Assembly (NCBI RefSeq): GCF_005877055.1
Contig: NZ_CP039424.1
Span: 1,116,001-1,180,000, forward strand
DNA length: 64,000 nt
Direction of reading: 5' to 3'
Source: Citricoccus sp. SGAir0253
GTDB taxonomy: Bacteria > Actinomycetota > Actinomycetes > Actinomycetales > Micrococcaceae
The notes under the pieces were generated by a model that saw only the letters and a list, made by a program, of their open reading frames with translations, did no database searches and was not told where the DNA came from. Positions 40,577 through 49,976 of the stretch are shown here, piece after piece; the first letter of the stretch is position 1, and every line of letters starts with the position of its first letter. Made by a program: the position numbers and the translations under genes.

Positions 40577-42418
40577 ATGAGGTACACAAAGCTTTCTGCC
40601 GCTGCCGCCCTCCTGGCCGGTTCGGCGCTCGTCCTGTCCGCCTGCGCGCCCGGGGGACCGGCGCAGGACGACGGCGGCTCGTCCCCGGCAGGGTCGGGTT
40701 CCGCCAGTGGCGGCGAGATGGTCACCGGCGAGTCCGGCGAGAAGCTGAGCGTCGAGCCGGCCGACACCGGCCTCGCCGACCTGGGCGACGTCCAGACCGA
40801 GGACGGCTCGGTCTCCTACTCGGTGGGCGAGGACGAGTTCCTGTCCTACAACAGCCTCACGCCGGAGACCTACTCCACCTACAACTCCGCCGTGACCGAG
40901 CGCCTGATGCAGGGCTTCACCTACTTCGGCACGGACGGGAAGATCTACCCCAACAAGGAGCTCGGCTCCTATGAGAAGGTCTCGGACGACCCGCTGACGG
41001 TGAAGTACACCATCAACGAGGAGGCCACCTGGTCCGACGGGACCCCAGTCACCGCCGCGGACTTCATCTTCCAGTGGGGATGGTCCAACCCGCGCATCGT
41101 CGGAGAGGACGGCGAGACCCCGCTGTTCAACTCGATCTCCCAGACGTTGGGCGAGTACGTCACCGAGGCGCCCGAGGCCGAGGCGGGGGACAAGGAGTTC
41201 ACGCTCGTCTACGACCGCCCGTACGCGGACTGGGAGATCCTGCTCTACCCGCCGTTGCCCGCGCACGTGGTCGCCGAGCAGTCGGACATGTCCGTCGAGG
41301 AGCTCGTCGACGCGGTGAAGAAGGAGGACTCCGCGGCGCTCAAGGATGCCGCCGAGTTCTTCAACACCGGCTGGAACGCCTCGCCGGGTGAGGTCCCGGA
41401 CGAGTCCATCGCCCCCTCCATGAGCCAGTACAAGCTCAAGAGCTGGGAACCGGGCCAGTCCATCACGCTCGAGGCCAACGACCAGTACTGGGGCACGCCC
41501 GCGGCCACCCGGGAACTGGTCATCCGGTTCGCCGCGGCGGACACCCACGTGCAGGCGCTGCAGAACGGTGACCTGGACGTCATCGAGCCCCAGGCGACGG
41601 TGGACACGCTCGAACAGCTCGAGGGGCTCGGCGACCAGGTCGTCATCCAGAAGGGCGCTGAGCTGACCTGGGAGCACCTGGACTTCAACTTCCGTGACTC
41701 CTCGATCTTCGCGGACAGCAAGGAGCTCCGGGAGGCCTTCGCCCTGTGCGTGCCGCGGCAGGAGATCGTGGACAACCTCATCAAGCCCCTGGACCCCGAG
41801 GCCCAGGTGATGAACGCCCGCGAGGTCTTCCCGTTCCAGGAGAACTACCAGGAGGTCGTGGACTCGGCCTATGACGGCCGCTACGACGAGGTGGACCTCG
41901 AGAAGGCGAAGCAGCTCGTCGAGGAGTCCGGCAAGGACAACCTGACGGTGCGCATCGGCTACTCGGCCCCCAACCCGCGCCGCACGGACACCGTCGCCAT
42001 GATCAAGTCGTCCTGTGACCAGGCCGGCTTCACCGTCGAGGACGTGGGCTCCGCGGACTTCTTCGACAAGGCGCTGCCCAACGGTGACTACGAGGTGGCA
42101 TTGTTCGCCTGGGCCGGCTCGGGCCAGATCGCCTCGGGCCAGGAGATCTATTCCTCGAAGGGCACCCAGAACTACGGCGAGTTCGCCAGCGAGGAGGTGG
42201 ACCAGGCCTGGGACACCCTGGCCAGTTCGCTGGACCCGGAGGTGCACGCGGAACAGGTGAAGGTCATCGAGAAGGCCCTGTGGGATGAGCTCTTCGGCAT
42301 CCCGCTCTACGCCCACCCGGGCATCGTGGCCCACTCGGCGGACGTCGCGAACGTCCGCAAGACCGCGGCCCAGAGCGGTGCCGTGTGGAACGCGGAGCAG
42401 TGGATGCGGACCGAGTGA
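40577..42418 (+). CDS. oppA: Peptide/oligopeptide ABC transporter substrate-binding lipoprotein (family 5)
   Basis: The 613-residue SBP has a lipoprotein signal ending 'ALVLSAC' (Cys23), then a Gly/Ser/Asp linker and a family-5 solute-binding fold: 'NSLTPETYSTYNSAVTERLMQGFTYFGTDGKIYPNKELGSYEKVSDDPLTVKYTINEEATWSDGTPVTAADF' and 'LREAFALCVPRQEIVDNLIKPLDPEAQVMNAREVFPFQENYQ'. ATG 40577 is preferred to the TTG just before it. It is unusually rich in Asp/Glu for an exported protein of this class. First gene of the opp operon; a strong hairpin separates it from oppB. Confidence 0.93.
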   Translation: MRYTKLSAAAALLAGSALVLSACAPGGPAQDDGGSSPAGSGSASGGEMVTGESGEKLSVEPADTGLADLGDVQTEDGSVSYSVGEDEFLSYNSLTPETYSTYNSAVTERLMQGFTYFGTDGKIYPNKELGSYEKVSDDPLTVKYTINEEATWSDGTPVTAADFIFQWGWSNPRIVGEDGETPLFNSISQTLGEYVTEAPEAEAGDKEFTLVYDRPYADWEILLYPPLPAHVVAEQSDMSVEELVDAVKKEDSAALKDAAEFFNTGWNASPGEVPDESIAPSMSQYKLKSWEPGQSITLEANDQYWGTPAATRELVIRFAAADTHVQALQNGDLDVIEPQATVDTLEQLEGLGDQVVIQKGAELTWEHLDFNFRDSSIFADSKELREAFALCVPRQEIVDNLIKPLDPEAQVMNAREVFPFQENYQEVVDSAYDGRYDEVDLEKAKQLVEESGKDNLTVRIGYSAPNPRRTDTVAMIKSSCDQAGFTVEDVGSADFFDKALPNGDYEVALFAWAGSGQIASGQEIYSSKGTQNYGEFASEEVDQAWDTLASSLDPEVHAEQVKVIEKALWDELFGIPLYAHPGIVAHSADVANVRKTAAQSGAVWNAEQWMRTE

Positions 42419-42453
42419 CGGGCTGAGACGCCCGGCTGGACCCGAGGGGTCCC

Positions 42454-42496
42454 ATCGCCGAGGCCCGGCCGCCCTGGTGGCCGGGCCTCGGCCGAT
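42454..42496 (+). terminator. Intra-operon hairpin between oppA and oppB
   Basis: CGAGGCCCGGCC (42459-42470) pairs perfectly with GGCCGGGCCTCG (42479-42490) around an 8-nt loop. Two more pairs extend it to 42457/42492 and, with a one-base bulge, three more to 42454/42496. No T-run follows. It probably stabilises the oppA message or attenuates transcription into oppB. Confidence 0.65.
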
Positions 42497-42549
42497 GCGG
42501 GCCCCGTCCCCGCCCCTCCCATCTCCCGGTACGGAAGGCACCACCCGCA

Positions 42550-44067
42550 GTGCTGACATTCATCCTCCGACGTCTCGGCAGCTCCCTCCTCGTGCTCTTC
42601 GGCGCCTCGGTGCTGCTGTACGTCCTCGTCGTCAACTCCGGCGACCCCCTCGCGGACCTCCGTGAGTCCAACGCGGACAACCGCGAGTTCCTGATGGAGC
42701 AGAGGATCCGCTTCATGGACCTCGACCAGCCGTGGTACCAGCGGTACTGGACCTGGCTCACCGGCGTGGGGCGCTGCGTCATCGGCCAGTGCGACCTGGG
42801 CACGAACCGCTCGGGCCAGCAGGTCACGGACCTGCTGGCGCTGGCCGCCAGTTCCACGCTCCGGCTCGTCGTGCTCGCCACGGTGATCGCCATGCTGCTC
42901 GGCGTGGCCATCGGCATCCTCACCGCCATCCGCCAGTACTCGGGCATGGACTACGCCGTCACGTTCCTGACCTTCCTCTTCTTCTCCCTGCCGGTGTTCT
43001 GGGCGGCCGTGCTGCTCAAGGAGTACCTGGCCATCGGCTTCAACGACTGGATCGCCGATCCGGGGTTCTCGTGGCCCGCCGTCCTCCTGGCGGCCGCGGT
43101 CCTGGGCGTCGCCCTGCAGGCGGCGCTCGCGGGATCGGCCCGACGGCGACTGCTCACCTTCGCGGGGACCTTCGCCTTCGTGTGCGCGGTCGTCCCGTAC
43201 CTGGACTGGCTCGACTTCGCCCGGTACCCGCAGCTCGGGCCGGTCGCGATCACGCTCGTCGGCGCCGCCGCCGCGGTGGGCGCCACGGCGCTGCTGGCGG
43301 GCCTGCGGAACCGGCGCGTCCTCTACGCCGGACTCATCACGGTGGCGCTGGGGCTGGCGGCCTACTACGCCACCTACGCCCTGCTGTGGGAGCCCACGTG
43401 GTGGATCCTGGTGGGCCTGCTGGTCGTGGCCCTGGCCCTGGCCGTCGGCGTCGGGCGGCTCGTGGGCGGGTACTCCAAGGGCCCCGCGGCCCTGGTCGCC
43501 TCCGTCACCGCGCTCGTGATGGGCGGGCTCATGGTCGTCGAGCAGCTGTTCCGCAGCTGGCCCGGCTTCCTCGAGGCCAAGGGCCGGCCGATCTCCACGA
43601 TCGGCTCGCAGACGCCCAACTTCACGGGCACGTTCTGGGAGGACTTCCTGGACAAGGGCGCGCAGCTGCTGCTGCCCACCATCCTGCTGACGCTGATCTC
43701 CCTCGCCACGTACTCCCGGTACACGCGGGCCTCGATGCTGGAGATCAAGCAGCAGGACTACATCCGCACCGCCCGGGCCAAGGGCCTGGGGGAGCGGCAG
43801 GTCATCCTCAAGCACGCCTTCCGCAACTCCCTCATCCCGCTGACCACGATCATGGCGTTCGACTTCGCGGCCCTCATCGGCGGCGCCGTCATCACCGAGA
43901 CCGTCTTCGGCTGGAAGGGGATGGGCGAGCTGTTCCGCACCGGCCTGAACCAGGTGGACCCGGGCCCCGTGATGGCGTTCTTCCTGGTGACCGGCACCGC
44001 GGCGGTGCTGTTCAACCTCCTGGCGGACATCCTGTACGCCGTCCTCGACCCCCGGATCCGGGTGTGA
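42550..44067 (+). CDS. oppB: Peptide ABC transporter permease OppB with internal membrane insertion
   Basis: The GTG start follows GGAAGG. OppB/DppB proteins are usually ~310-340 residues; this one is 505. The N-terminal helix 'LTFILRRLGSSLLVLFGASVLLYVLVVNSGDPL', the early permease helices and the C-terminal EAA region ('QQDYIRTARAKGLGERQVILKHAFRNSLIPLTTIMAFDFAALIGGAVITETVF') are normal. Residues ~174-345 are extra and hold about four to five added membrane helices with basic loops. The frame is unbroken, so this is not a frameshift product. Confidence 0.92.
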   Translation: MLTFILRRLGSSLLVLFGASVLLYVLVVNSGDPLADLRESNADNREFLMEQRIRFMDLDQPWYQRYWTWLTGVGRCVIGQCDLGTNRSGQQVTDLLALAASSTLRLVVLATVIAMLLGVAIGILTAIRQYSGMDYAVTFLTFLFFSLPVFWAAVLLKEYLAIGFNDWIADPGFSWPAVLLAAAVLGVALQAALAGSARRRLLTFAGTFAFVCAVVPYLDWLDFARYPQLGPVAITLVGAAAAVGATALLAGLRNRRVLYAGLITVALGLAAYYATYALLWEPTWWILVGLLVVALALAVGVGRLVGGYSKGPAALVASVTALVMGGLMVVEQLFRSWPGFLEAKGRPISTIGSQTPNFTGTFWEDFLDKGAQLLLPTILLTLISLATYSRYTRASMLEIKQQDYIRTARAKGLGERQVILKHAFRNSLIPLTTIMAFDFAALIGGAVITETVFGWKGMGELFRTGLNQVDPGPVMAFFLVTGTAAVLFNLLADILYAVLDPRIRV

Positions 44068-44072
44068 GCGGC

Positions 44073-45308
44073 ATGAGCAACGAGATCGAGATTCGCGCGA
44101 TGGACCAGACCACCACCACCGGCACCCCCGGCGCCCCCACCGCGGACCCGCCCGGCCCCGTGCCGCCGTCGGTCGACCTCGCCAACCTGGCCGAGGTCGA
44201 GGACGCGAGGCTGCGGGCCAAGACCGGGAAGTCCTACAGCCAGGGGCAGATGGTCCTGCGGCGGTTCCGCAACCACAAGGCGGCCATGGTCTCCCTGGTC
44301 TTCCTAGTGCTGATCTTCGTCCTCGCCTTCAGCTCCATCGGCTTCGCGGGCATCCCCGGCTGGTGGGACAAGGACTACACGCGCGCCGGACAGGTCGTCG
44401 AGGGCGGCGTGCCCACCCTGTCGGTGCTGCCGCAGTGGCTCGGGGGCGAGGGGGTGCGCTGGGGGGAGAACCCCTTCGGGCAGGACTCCACCGGCAAGGA
44501 CTACTTCGCCCTGGTGATGCGCGGGACCCAGCAGTCCCTCATCATCGCCCTCGTCGTCGGGCTGGTGTCCACCGCGGTCGGCTCGGTGGTCGGGGCGGTG
44601 GCTGGGTACTTCCGGGGCTGGCTCGACGCCGTGCTGATGCGCCTGACGGACCTGATCATCGTCATCCCGCTGCTCGTGCTGGCCGCCGTGCTCGGCCGGA
44701 TGTCCAGCGGCCTGGGCGGCGGCATCCTGCCCCTGGCTCTCGTGCTGGGACTGGTCACGTGGACCTCGCTCGCCCGCCTCGTGCGCGGGGAGGTCCTCTC
44801 GCTGCGGGAGAAGGAGTTCGTCGCGGCGGCCGTGGCCATGGGGGCGCGCCCGGGCCGCGTCATCGGCCGGCACCTGCTGCCCAACACCATCGGGGTGATC
44901 GTGGTCAACGCCACCTTCGCCATCGCCACGGCCATCCTGCTGGAGACCTCCCTGTCCTTCCTCGGGTTCGGCGTCCAGGCGCCCGACTCGTCCCTGGGCT
45001 TGCTGATCAGCCAGTACCAGAACGCGTTCACCACCCGTCCCTGGCTGTTCTGGTGGCCCGGCATGCTGATCCTGGCGATCGCCCTGTCCGTGAACTTCCT
45101 CGGGGACGGGCTGCGGGACGCCTTCGACCCCCGCCAGGGCGCCCGCGCCGCGCGTCGGCGGCGGCTCTTCGGGACGTTCGGCATCTCCGGGCGCGAGAAG
45201 GCGCTCGACCAGACCGCCGTGGATGGCCCGGTGGGGGGCGGCAGGGACGTCCCTGCCCAGCCGGGCAATGCCTCCGGCCTCGGGGACCTCCCAGGCGGCG
45301 GGAACTAG
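44073..45308 (+). CDS. oppC: Peptide ABC transporter permease OppC
   Basis: The 411-residue protein has a ~60-residue N-terminal cytoplasmic segment, the OppC N-domain ('GQMVLRRFRNHKAAMVSLVFLVLIFVLAF'), the permease core ('GTQQSLIIALVVGLVSTAVGSVVGAVAGYFRGWLDAVLMRLTDLIIVIPLLVLAAVLG') and the EAA loop 'LREKEFVAAAVAMGARPGRVIGRHLLPNTIGVIVVN'. Start ATG 44073 is 5 bp after oppB; ATG 44100 is possible. The C-terminal ~50 residues are hydrophilic. Confidence 0.92.
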   Translation: MSNEIEIRAMDQTTTTGTPGAPTADPPGPVPPSVDLANLAEVEDARLRAKTGKSYSQGQMVLRRFRNHKAAMVSLVFLVLIFVLAFSSIGFAGIPGWWDKDYTRAGQVVEGGVPTLSVLPQWLGGEGVRWGENPFGQDSTGKDYFALVMRGTQQSLIIALVVGLVSTAVGSVVGAVAGYFRGWLDAVLMRLTDLIIVIPLLVLAAVLGRMSSGLGGGILPLALVLGLVTWTSLARLVRGEVLSLREKEFVAAAVAMGARPGRVIGRHLLPNTIGVIVVNATFAIATAILLETSLSFLGFGVQAPDSSLGLLISQYQNAFTTRPWLFWWPGMLILAIALSVNFLGDGLRDAFDPRQGARAARRRRLFGTFGISGREKALDQTAVDGPVGGGRDVPAQPGNASGLGDLPGGGN

Positions 45309-45323
45309 GCGGGAGTGAGGACC

Positions 45324-47231
45324 ATGGGAATCTTCGGACGCGGGAAGTACGAGAACCGCGACGCCGGACGGACCGGCGCGCACGCCGCGGACGCCGCGGA
45401 CGCCGGGGGCGTGGCGGTCCCGGGCGACGGGCCGGTCGGGGCGGAGGCGACGGGCGCCGGGGCCGGGACCCGGCGCGGCCGCCTGGGCCGACGGCCGGCG
45501 TCGGGCTCCTCGCCCGCGACCGGCGCACCAGGCGTGGTGCACCGCCATCCCGACCGGGACGGCCGGCCCATCCTGTCCTTCCAGGACGTCTCGGTGACCT
45601 TCGGCACCGAGTTCGGGGACGTCGAGGCGGTCAAGGGCGTGAGCTTCGACATCCGCCCGGGCGAGGTCGTGGCGCTCGTGGGGGAGTCGGGGTCCGGCAA
45701 GTCCGTCACCTCCGCCACCGCGATGGGCCTGCTGCCGGCCAACGCCGTCGTCTCCGGCACCGTGACCCTCGGGGACCGGGAGGTCACCGCCCTGGACGAC
45801 GCGGGGCTGCGCCGGATCCGCGGGCGGCACGCCGCCATGGTCTTCCAGGAGCCGATGACCGCGCTGAACCCCGTGCTCACCGTGGGGGACCAGCTGACCG
45901 AGGCGCTGAACCTGCACGGCATCGCCTTCGGCACGGAGGCCGAGCGCCGCGCGGCGGAACTGCTGGAGATGGTGGGCATCGCCGACGCCCGGGCGCGCCT
46001 GAAGCAGTACCCGCACCAGTTCTCCGGCGGCCAGCGCCAGCGCATCGTCATCGCCATGGCGATCAGCTGCTCGCCCGAGGTGATCATCGCCGACGAGCCG
46101 ACCACGGCGCTCGACGTCACGGTCCAGGCCGAGATCCTCGAGCTGCTGCGCTCGCTCAAGGACCGGCTCAACACCGGCATCCTGCTCATCACCCACAACA
46201 TGGGCGTGGTGGCGGACATGGCCGACCGCGTGTGTGTCATGCTGCGCGGCGAGCTCGTGGAGTCCGGCGAGGTCCACCAGGTCATGCAGGACCCGCAGCA
46301 CCCCTACACGCAGCGGCTGCTCGCCTCGGTGCCCCGGCTCGGGGCCGAGCTCGAGGTGGCCGAGCCGGAGCAGGTGGCGGCGGACCGGCCGACGGCCGAC
46401 CACGCGATCGAGGCCCGCGGGCTGTGCATCGAGTACGAGCACCGCCGGCGGAAGAACCGCGTGGTCCACGACGTGGACTTCACCGTGTCCCCGGGGGAGA
46501 TCCTCGGGCTCGTGGGGGAGTCCGGCTCGGGCAAGTCCACCATCGCACGCGCGGTGCTCGGCCTGCTGCCCGTCGCGGAGGGGACCCTGCGCATCCGGGG
46601 CGAGGACCTGTCCCGGATGGCGTCCGGGGACCAGCGCCGGCTGCGGCGGAGCATCGGCGTGGTCTTCCAGGACCCCGCCGCCTCCCTGGACCCGCGCTTC
46701 CCGATCGGGGACGTCATCACCGAGCCCATGGTCATCCACCGGGTCGGCAACCGCCGGACGCAGCTGGAGCGGGCCTACGAGCTGCTGGACGCCGTGCGGC
46801 TGCCGCGGTCCGTGGTCAACCGCTACCCGCACGAGCTCTCCGGCGGCCAGCGCCAGCGCGTCTCGATCGCCCGGGCGCTCACCCTGGACCCCGAGGTGCT
46901 GATCGCGGACGAGCCCACCTCCGCGCTCGACGTGTCCGTGCAGGCCGCGGTCCTGGACATGTTCGCCGAGCTGCAGTCGCGGTACGAGTTCGCCTGCCTC
47001 TTCGTCTCCCACGACCTGGCCGTGGTGGACATGCTGGCGCACCGGGTGCTCGTGCTCAAGGACGGCCGCGAGGTGGAGCAGGGGCCCACCGCCGAGGTCC
47101 TGCACCACCCGGCGCAGGACTACACCCGGCGGCTGCTCGCCGCGGCCCCGGTCCCGGACCCGGACGAGCAGCTGGCCAAGCGCACGGACCGGCGCCGCCT
47201 GCTGGAGTCCCTCGGCGAACGGCCCTACTGA
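45324..47231 (+). CDS. oppDF: Fused dual-ATPase ABC transporter subunit (OppD-OppF)
   Basis: The 635-residue protein has two complete ABC cassettes. Cassette 1: Walker A 'GESGSGKSVTSATA', Q-loop 'FQEPMTALNP', signature 'FSGGQRQRI', Walker B 'VIIADEPTTALDV', 'ITHNMG'. Cassette 2: 'GESGSGKSTIARAVLG', 'FQDPAASLDPRF', 'LSGGQRQRVSIARAL', '[13 protein letters not shown]', 'VSHDLAVV'. It couples ATP hydrolysis to peptide import for the same operon. The first ~75 residues are a low-complexity tail. ATG 45324 follows GTGAGG; a GTG at 45315 is the alternative. Confidence 0.93.
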   Translation: MGIFGRGKYENRDAGRTGAHAADAADAGGVAVPGDGPVGAEATGAGAGTRRGRLGRRPASGSSPATGAPGVVHRHPDRDGRPILSFQDVSVTFGTEFGDVEAVKGVSFDIRPGEVVALVGESGSGKSVTSATAMGLLPANAVVSGTVTLGDREVTALDDAGLRRIRGRHAAMVFQEPMTALNPVLTVGDQLTEALNLHGIAFGTEAERRAAELLEMVGIADARARLKQYPHQFSGGQRQRIVIAMAISCSPEVIIADEPTTALDVTVQAEILELLRSLKDRLNTGILLITHNMGVVADMADRVCVMLRGELVESGEVHQVMQDPQHPYTQRLLASVPRLGAELEVAEPEQVAADRPTADHAIEARGLCIEYEHRRRKNRVVHDVDFTVSPGEILGLVGESGSGKSTIARAVLGLLPVAEGTLRIRGEDLSRMASGDQRRLRRSIGVVFQDPAASLDPRFPIGDVITEPMVIHRVGNRRTQLERAYELLDAVRLPRSVVNRYPHELSGGQRQRVSIARALTLDPEVLIADEPTSALDVSVQAAVLDMFAELQSRYEFACLFVSHDLAVVDMLAHRVLVLKDGREVEQGPTAEVLHHPAQDYTRRLLAAAPVPDPDEQLAKRTDRRRLLESLGERPY

Positions 47232-47373
47232 GCCGCGGAGGGACCCGGTCCCTCGCCGTCCGGACGCCGCCCGTGCCGGTTCCCGTCCCGGTTCTGGTCC
47301 CGGTTCCCGCCGACGCCGGGCGGCGGCGACGGTGGGTGCCGGGGCCGTGGCGGCAGTGGTTGGCCGTGTCCCG

Positions 47374-47379
47374 TACAAT
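47374..47379 (+). promoter_or_regulatory. -10 box upstream of typA
   Basis: TACAAT with no good -35, in the 279-bp gap after oppDF. It gives a ~125-nt 5' UTR. A short degenerate CCGGTTCCCGTC-type repeat lies at ~47276-47310. Confidence 0.4.
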
Positions 47380-47510
47380 CGAACGGGGCCACTGACGACC
47401 CCGCCACGGCACGACCGTGGGCGGCGCCGTGGCGACCTCGGCCGTGACCGGGCCGCTCGTGGCGTGATCGTCCGCCCCAGCACCGCCCCCGCGAACGAAC
47501 AGGTCCTCAT

Positions 47511-49418
47511 ATGACTGAAACCCTCACCCAGCGCTCCGATCTCCGCAACGTCGCCATCGTGGCCCACGTCGACCACGGCAAGACCACCCTGGTGGACGCG
47601 ATGCTGCGCCAGGCCGGCGCCTTCTCGAGCCACGGTGAGGTGGAGGACCGGGTCATGGACTCCGGCGAGCTGGAGCGCGAGAAGGGCATCACCATCCTCG
47701 CCAAGAACACCACGGTGTTCTACTCGGGCCCCTCCGCCCAGGGCCAGACCGTCACCTTCAACGTCATCGACACCCCCGGCCACGCCGACTTCGGCGGCGA
47801 GGTGGAGCGCGGGCTGTCCATGGTGGACGGCGTCGTGCTGCTCGTGGACGCCTCCGAGGGCCCGCTGCCGCAGACCCGCTTCGTGCTGCGCAAGGCCCTG
47901 GCCGCGAAGCTGCCGGTCATCCTGGTGGTCAACAAGACCGACCGCCCGGACGCGCGCATCGACGGCGTGGTCTCCGACTCCATGGACCTGCTCCTGGGCC
48001 TGGCCTCGGACCTGGCCGAGGAGGTCGAGGACCTCGACCTGGACTCGGTGCTGAACCTGCCCATCGTCTACGCCTCCGGCAAGGCCGGCCGTGCCTCCCT
48101 CGAGCAGCCCGCCGACGGCGAGCTGCCGGACAGCGAGGACCTCGAGCCGCTGTTCGCCACGATCATGGAGCACATCCCGGCCCCGGGGTACACCGAGGGC
48201 GAGGTCCTGCAGGCCCACGTCACCAACCTGGACGCCTCCCCGTTCCTGGGCCGCCTGGCGCTGCTGCGCATCTTCAACGGCACCCTCCAGAAGGGCCAGC
48301 AGGTGGCCTGGGCCCGCCAGGACGGGACCCTGAAGACCGTGAAGATCACCGAGCTGCTCGGCACCAAGGGCCTGTCCCGCGAGCCGATCGAGTCCGCGGG
48401 CCCCGGCGAGATCGTGGCCGTGGCCGGCATCGAGGACATCATGATCGGCGAGACCCTCACCGACCTGGAGGACCCGAAGCCGCTGCCGCTGATCACCGTG
48501 GACGACCCGGCGATCTCCATGACGATCGGCATCAACACCTCCCCGCTCGCCGGCCGCGTCAAGAACGCCAAGGTCACCGCCCGCCAGGTCAAGGACCGCC
48601 TCGACGCCGAGCTGGTCGGCAACGTCTCCCTGCGCGTCCTGCCCACCGAGCGCCCGGACGCGTGGGAGGTCCAGGGCCGCGGCGAGCTGGCCCTGGCCAT
48701 CCTCGTGGAGCAGATGCGCCGCGAGGGCTTCGAGCTGACCGTGGGCAAGCCGCAGGTGGTCACCCGGACCATCGACGGCAAGGTCCACGAGCCGATGGAG
48801 CTGATGACCATCGACACCCCCGAGGAGTTCATGGGGCCCATCACCCAGCTCATGGCCGCCCGCAAGGGGCGCATGACGGAGATGTCCAACCACGGCACCG
48901 GGTGGATCCGGATGGAGTTCAACGTCCCGGCCCGTGGCCTGATCGGCTTCCGCACCCAGTTCCTCACGGACACCCGCGGCGCCGGCATCGCCTCGTCCAT
49001 CGCCAACGGCTACGAGCCGTGGGCCGGCCCGATCGAGTACCGCTCCAACGGCTCGCTCATCGCCGACCGCGCCGGGACCGCCACCCCGTTCGCCATGATC
49101 AACCTGCAGGAGCGCGGCACCTTCTTCATCCAGCCCGGCGCCGAGGTGTACGAGGGCATGATCGTGGGCGAGAACTCGCGCGCCGACGACATGGACGTGA
49201 ACATCACCAAGGAGAAGAAGCTCACCAACATGCGCGCCGCCTCCTCGGACTCCTTCGAGGGGCTCACCCCGCCGAAGAAGCTCACCCTCGAGGAGTCCCT
49301 CGAGTTCGCCCGCGAGGACGAGTGCGTGGAGATCACCCCCGAGGACATCCGCATCCGCAAGGTGATCCTGGACGCCAACGAGCGGAACAAGGCCAACCGC
49401 GCCCGTGCCCGCGCCTGA
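47511..49418 (+). CDS. typA: Ribosome-associated translational GTPase TypA/BipA
   Basis: The 635-residue protein is a standard BipA: G1 '[20 protein letters not shown]', G2 '[12 protein letters not shown]', G3 '[21 protein letters not shown]' and G4 '[12 protein letters not shown]', followed by domains 2-3, the EF-G-like domain V and the BipA C-terminal domain ('[52 protein letters not shown]'). BipA acts in ribosome assembly and stress translation. Its last 14 bp overlap the next gene. Confidence 0.97.
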   Translation: MTETLTQRSDLRNVAIVAHVDHGKTTLVDAMLRQAGAFSSHGEVEDRVMDSGELEREKGITILAKNTTVFYSGPSAQGQTVTFNVIDTPGHADFGGEVERGLSMVDGVVLLVDASEGPLPQTRFVLRKALAAKLPVILVVNKTDRPDARIDGVVSDSMDLLLGLASDLAEEVEDLDLDSVLNLPIVYASGKAGRASLEQPADGELPDSEDLEPLFATIMEHIPAPGYTEGEVLQAHVTNLDASPFLGRLALLRIFNGTLQKGQQVAWARQDGTLKTVKITELLGTKGLSREPIESAGPGEIVAVAGIEDIMIGETLTDLEDPKPLPLITVDDPAISMTIGINTSPLAGRVKNAKVTARQVKDRLDAELVGNVSLRVLPTERPDAWEVQGRGELALAILVEQMRREGFELTVGKPQVVTRTIDGKVHEPMELMTIDTPEEFMGPITQLMAARKGRMTEMSNHGTGWIRMEFNVPARGLIGFRTQFLTDTRGAGIASSIANGYEPWAGPIEYRSNGSLIADRAGTATPFAMINLQERGTFFIQPGAEVYEGMIVGENSRADDMDVNITKEKKLTNMRAASSDSFEGLTPPKKLTLEESLEFAREDECVEITPEDIRIRKVILDANERNKANRARARA

Positions 49419-49890
49419 GGCGCCCCGGCGCGCCACCCCGACGCCGGCCGGTCCCGGACCGGCCGGTGTCGGCCCCCGCGCCCGGCGGCGCTGGGTGACG
49501 GTGCTGGCCTCCCTGGGCCTCGGCGCCGCCGCCGGTGTGCTCGGGACGCTGCTGCACGCCCACTTCCTCCGGCTGGGCGAGGCGGTGCTGCCGTGGGGCG
49601 CGGTGCTGGCCCTGCTGCTGGTGGCCGCGGTGCAGCTGTGGTGGACCCTGGACTCCGCGGTGCCGTGGACCGGGGGAGTGACGGCGGTGGGCGCCTTCAC
49701 CGCAGCACTGGCCCTCGGGGCGTGGCCCGGCGCGGACGTGTTCGCGGTCGGGCTGACCGAGTACACGCTGCGCGTGGTCCCCGGGCCGGCGATCGCCGGG
49801 GCCGTGTGGCTGTGGGGCCTCCCCGTCGTGGCGGTCCTCACCATGCTCGTGGCCCAGCCGTTCCTCCGCGGCCCCGCGGCGCGGGACTAG
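49405..49890 (+). CDS. Hypothetical four-helix membrane protein after typA
   Basis: The GTG start overlaps the typA end by 14 bp. The 161-residue protein has a Pro/Ala-rich N-terminus and four helices ('WVTVLASLGLGAAAGVLGTLLHA', 'LPWGAVLALLLVAAVQLWW', 'GGVTAVGAFTAALALGAW', 'IAGAVWLWGLPVVAVLTMLVAQPFL'). No catalytic motif is seen. The tight overlap suggests co-translation with typA. I do not recognise the family. Confidence 0.78.
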   Translation: MPAPEAPRRATPTPAGPGPAGVGPRARRRWVTVLASLGLGAAAGVLGTLLHAHFLRLGEAVLPWGAVLALLLVAAVQLWWTLDSAVPWTGGVTAVGAFTAALALGAWPGADVFAVGLTEYTLRVVPGPAIAGAVWLWGLPVVAVLTMLVAQPFLRGPAARD

Positions 49891-49893
49891 ACT
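49888..49893 (+). promoter_or_regulatory. Leaderless -10 box before the fdxA micro-ORF
   Basis: TAGACT, 5 nt before GTG 49899. It overlaps the stop codon of the membrane-protein gene (TAG 49888-49890). Confidence 0.45.
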
Positions 49894-49898
49894 GGCCC

Positions 49899-49976
49899 GT
49901 GAATCCCCGCCCCGGCGTGCCGCGCGCTCCGGGGGACGACCCGACGAACCGCTGGAAGGTGGACGGTCTGAAGTGA
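49899..49976 (+). CDS. Leaderless 25-residue micro-ORF overlapping the fdxA start
   Basis: GTG 49899 follows a -10 box at 5 nt. It encodes a short Pro/Asp/Arg peptide ending in Lys-Val-Asp-Gly-Leu-Lys. The stop TGA (49974-49976) overlaps the fdxA GTG (49973-49975). The purine-rich GGAAGGTGGA that should serve as the fdxA ribosome-binding site is inside it. It is probably a coupling or regulatory ORF rather than a functional protein. Confidence 0.4.
   Translation: MNPRPGVPRAPGDDPTNRWKVDGLK

Noticed and set aside
42550-44067. Frameshift or gene fusion artefact in oppB
   Set aside because: The enlarged oppB is one unbroken frame with normal codon use on both sides of the insert, and the flanking permease segments are in register.
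44304-49844. Very long minus-strand open frame (over 1800 codons) across oppC, oppDF and typA
   Set aside because: It is a GC-driven shadow of the plus-strand genes: composition is Gly/Arg/His/Val-rich low complexity with no domain, while the plus strand encodes clear families throughout.
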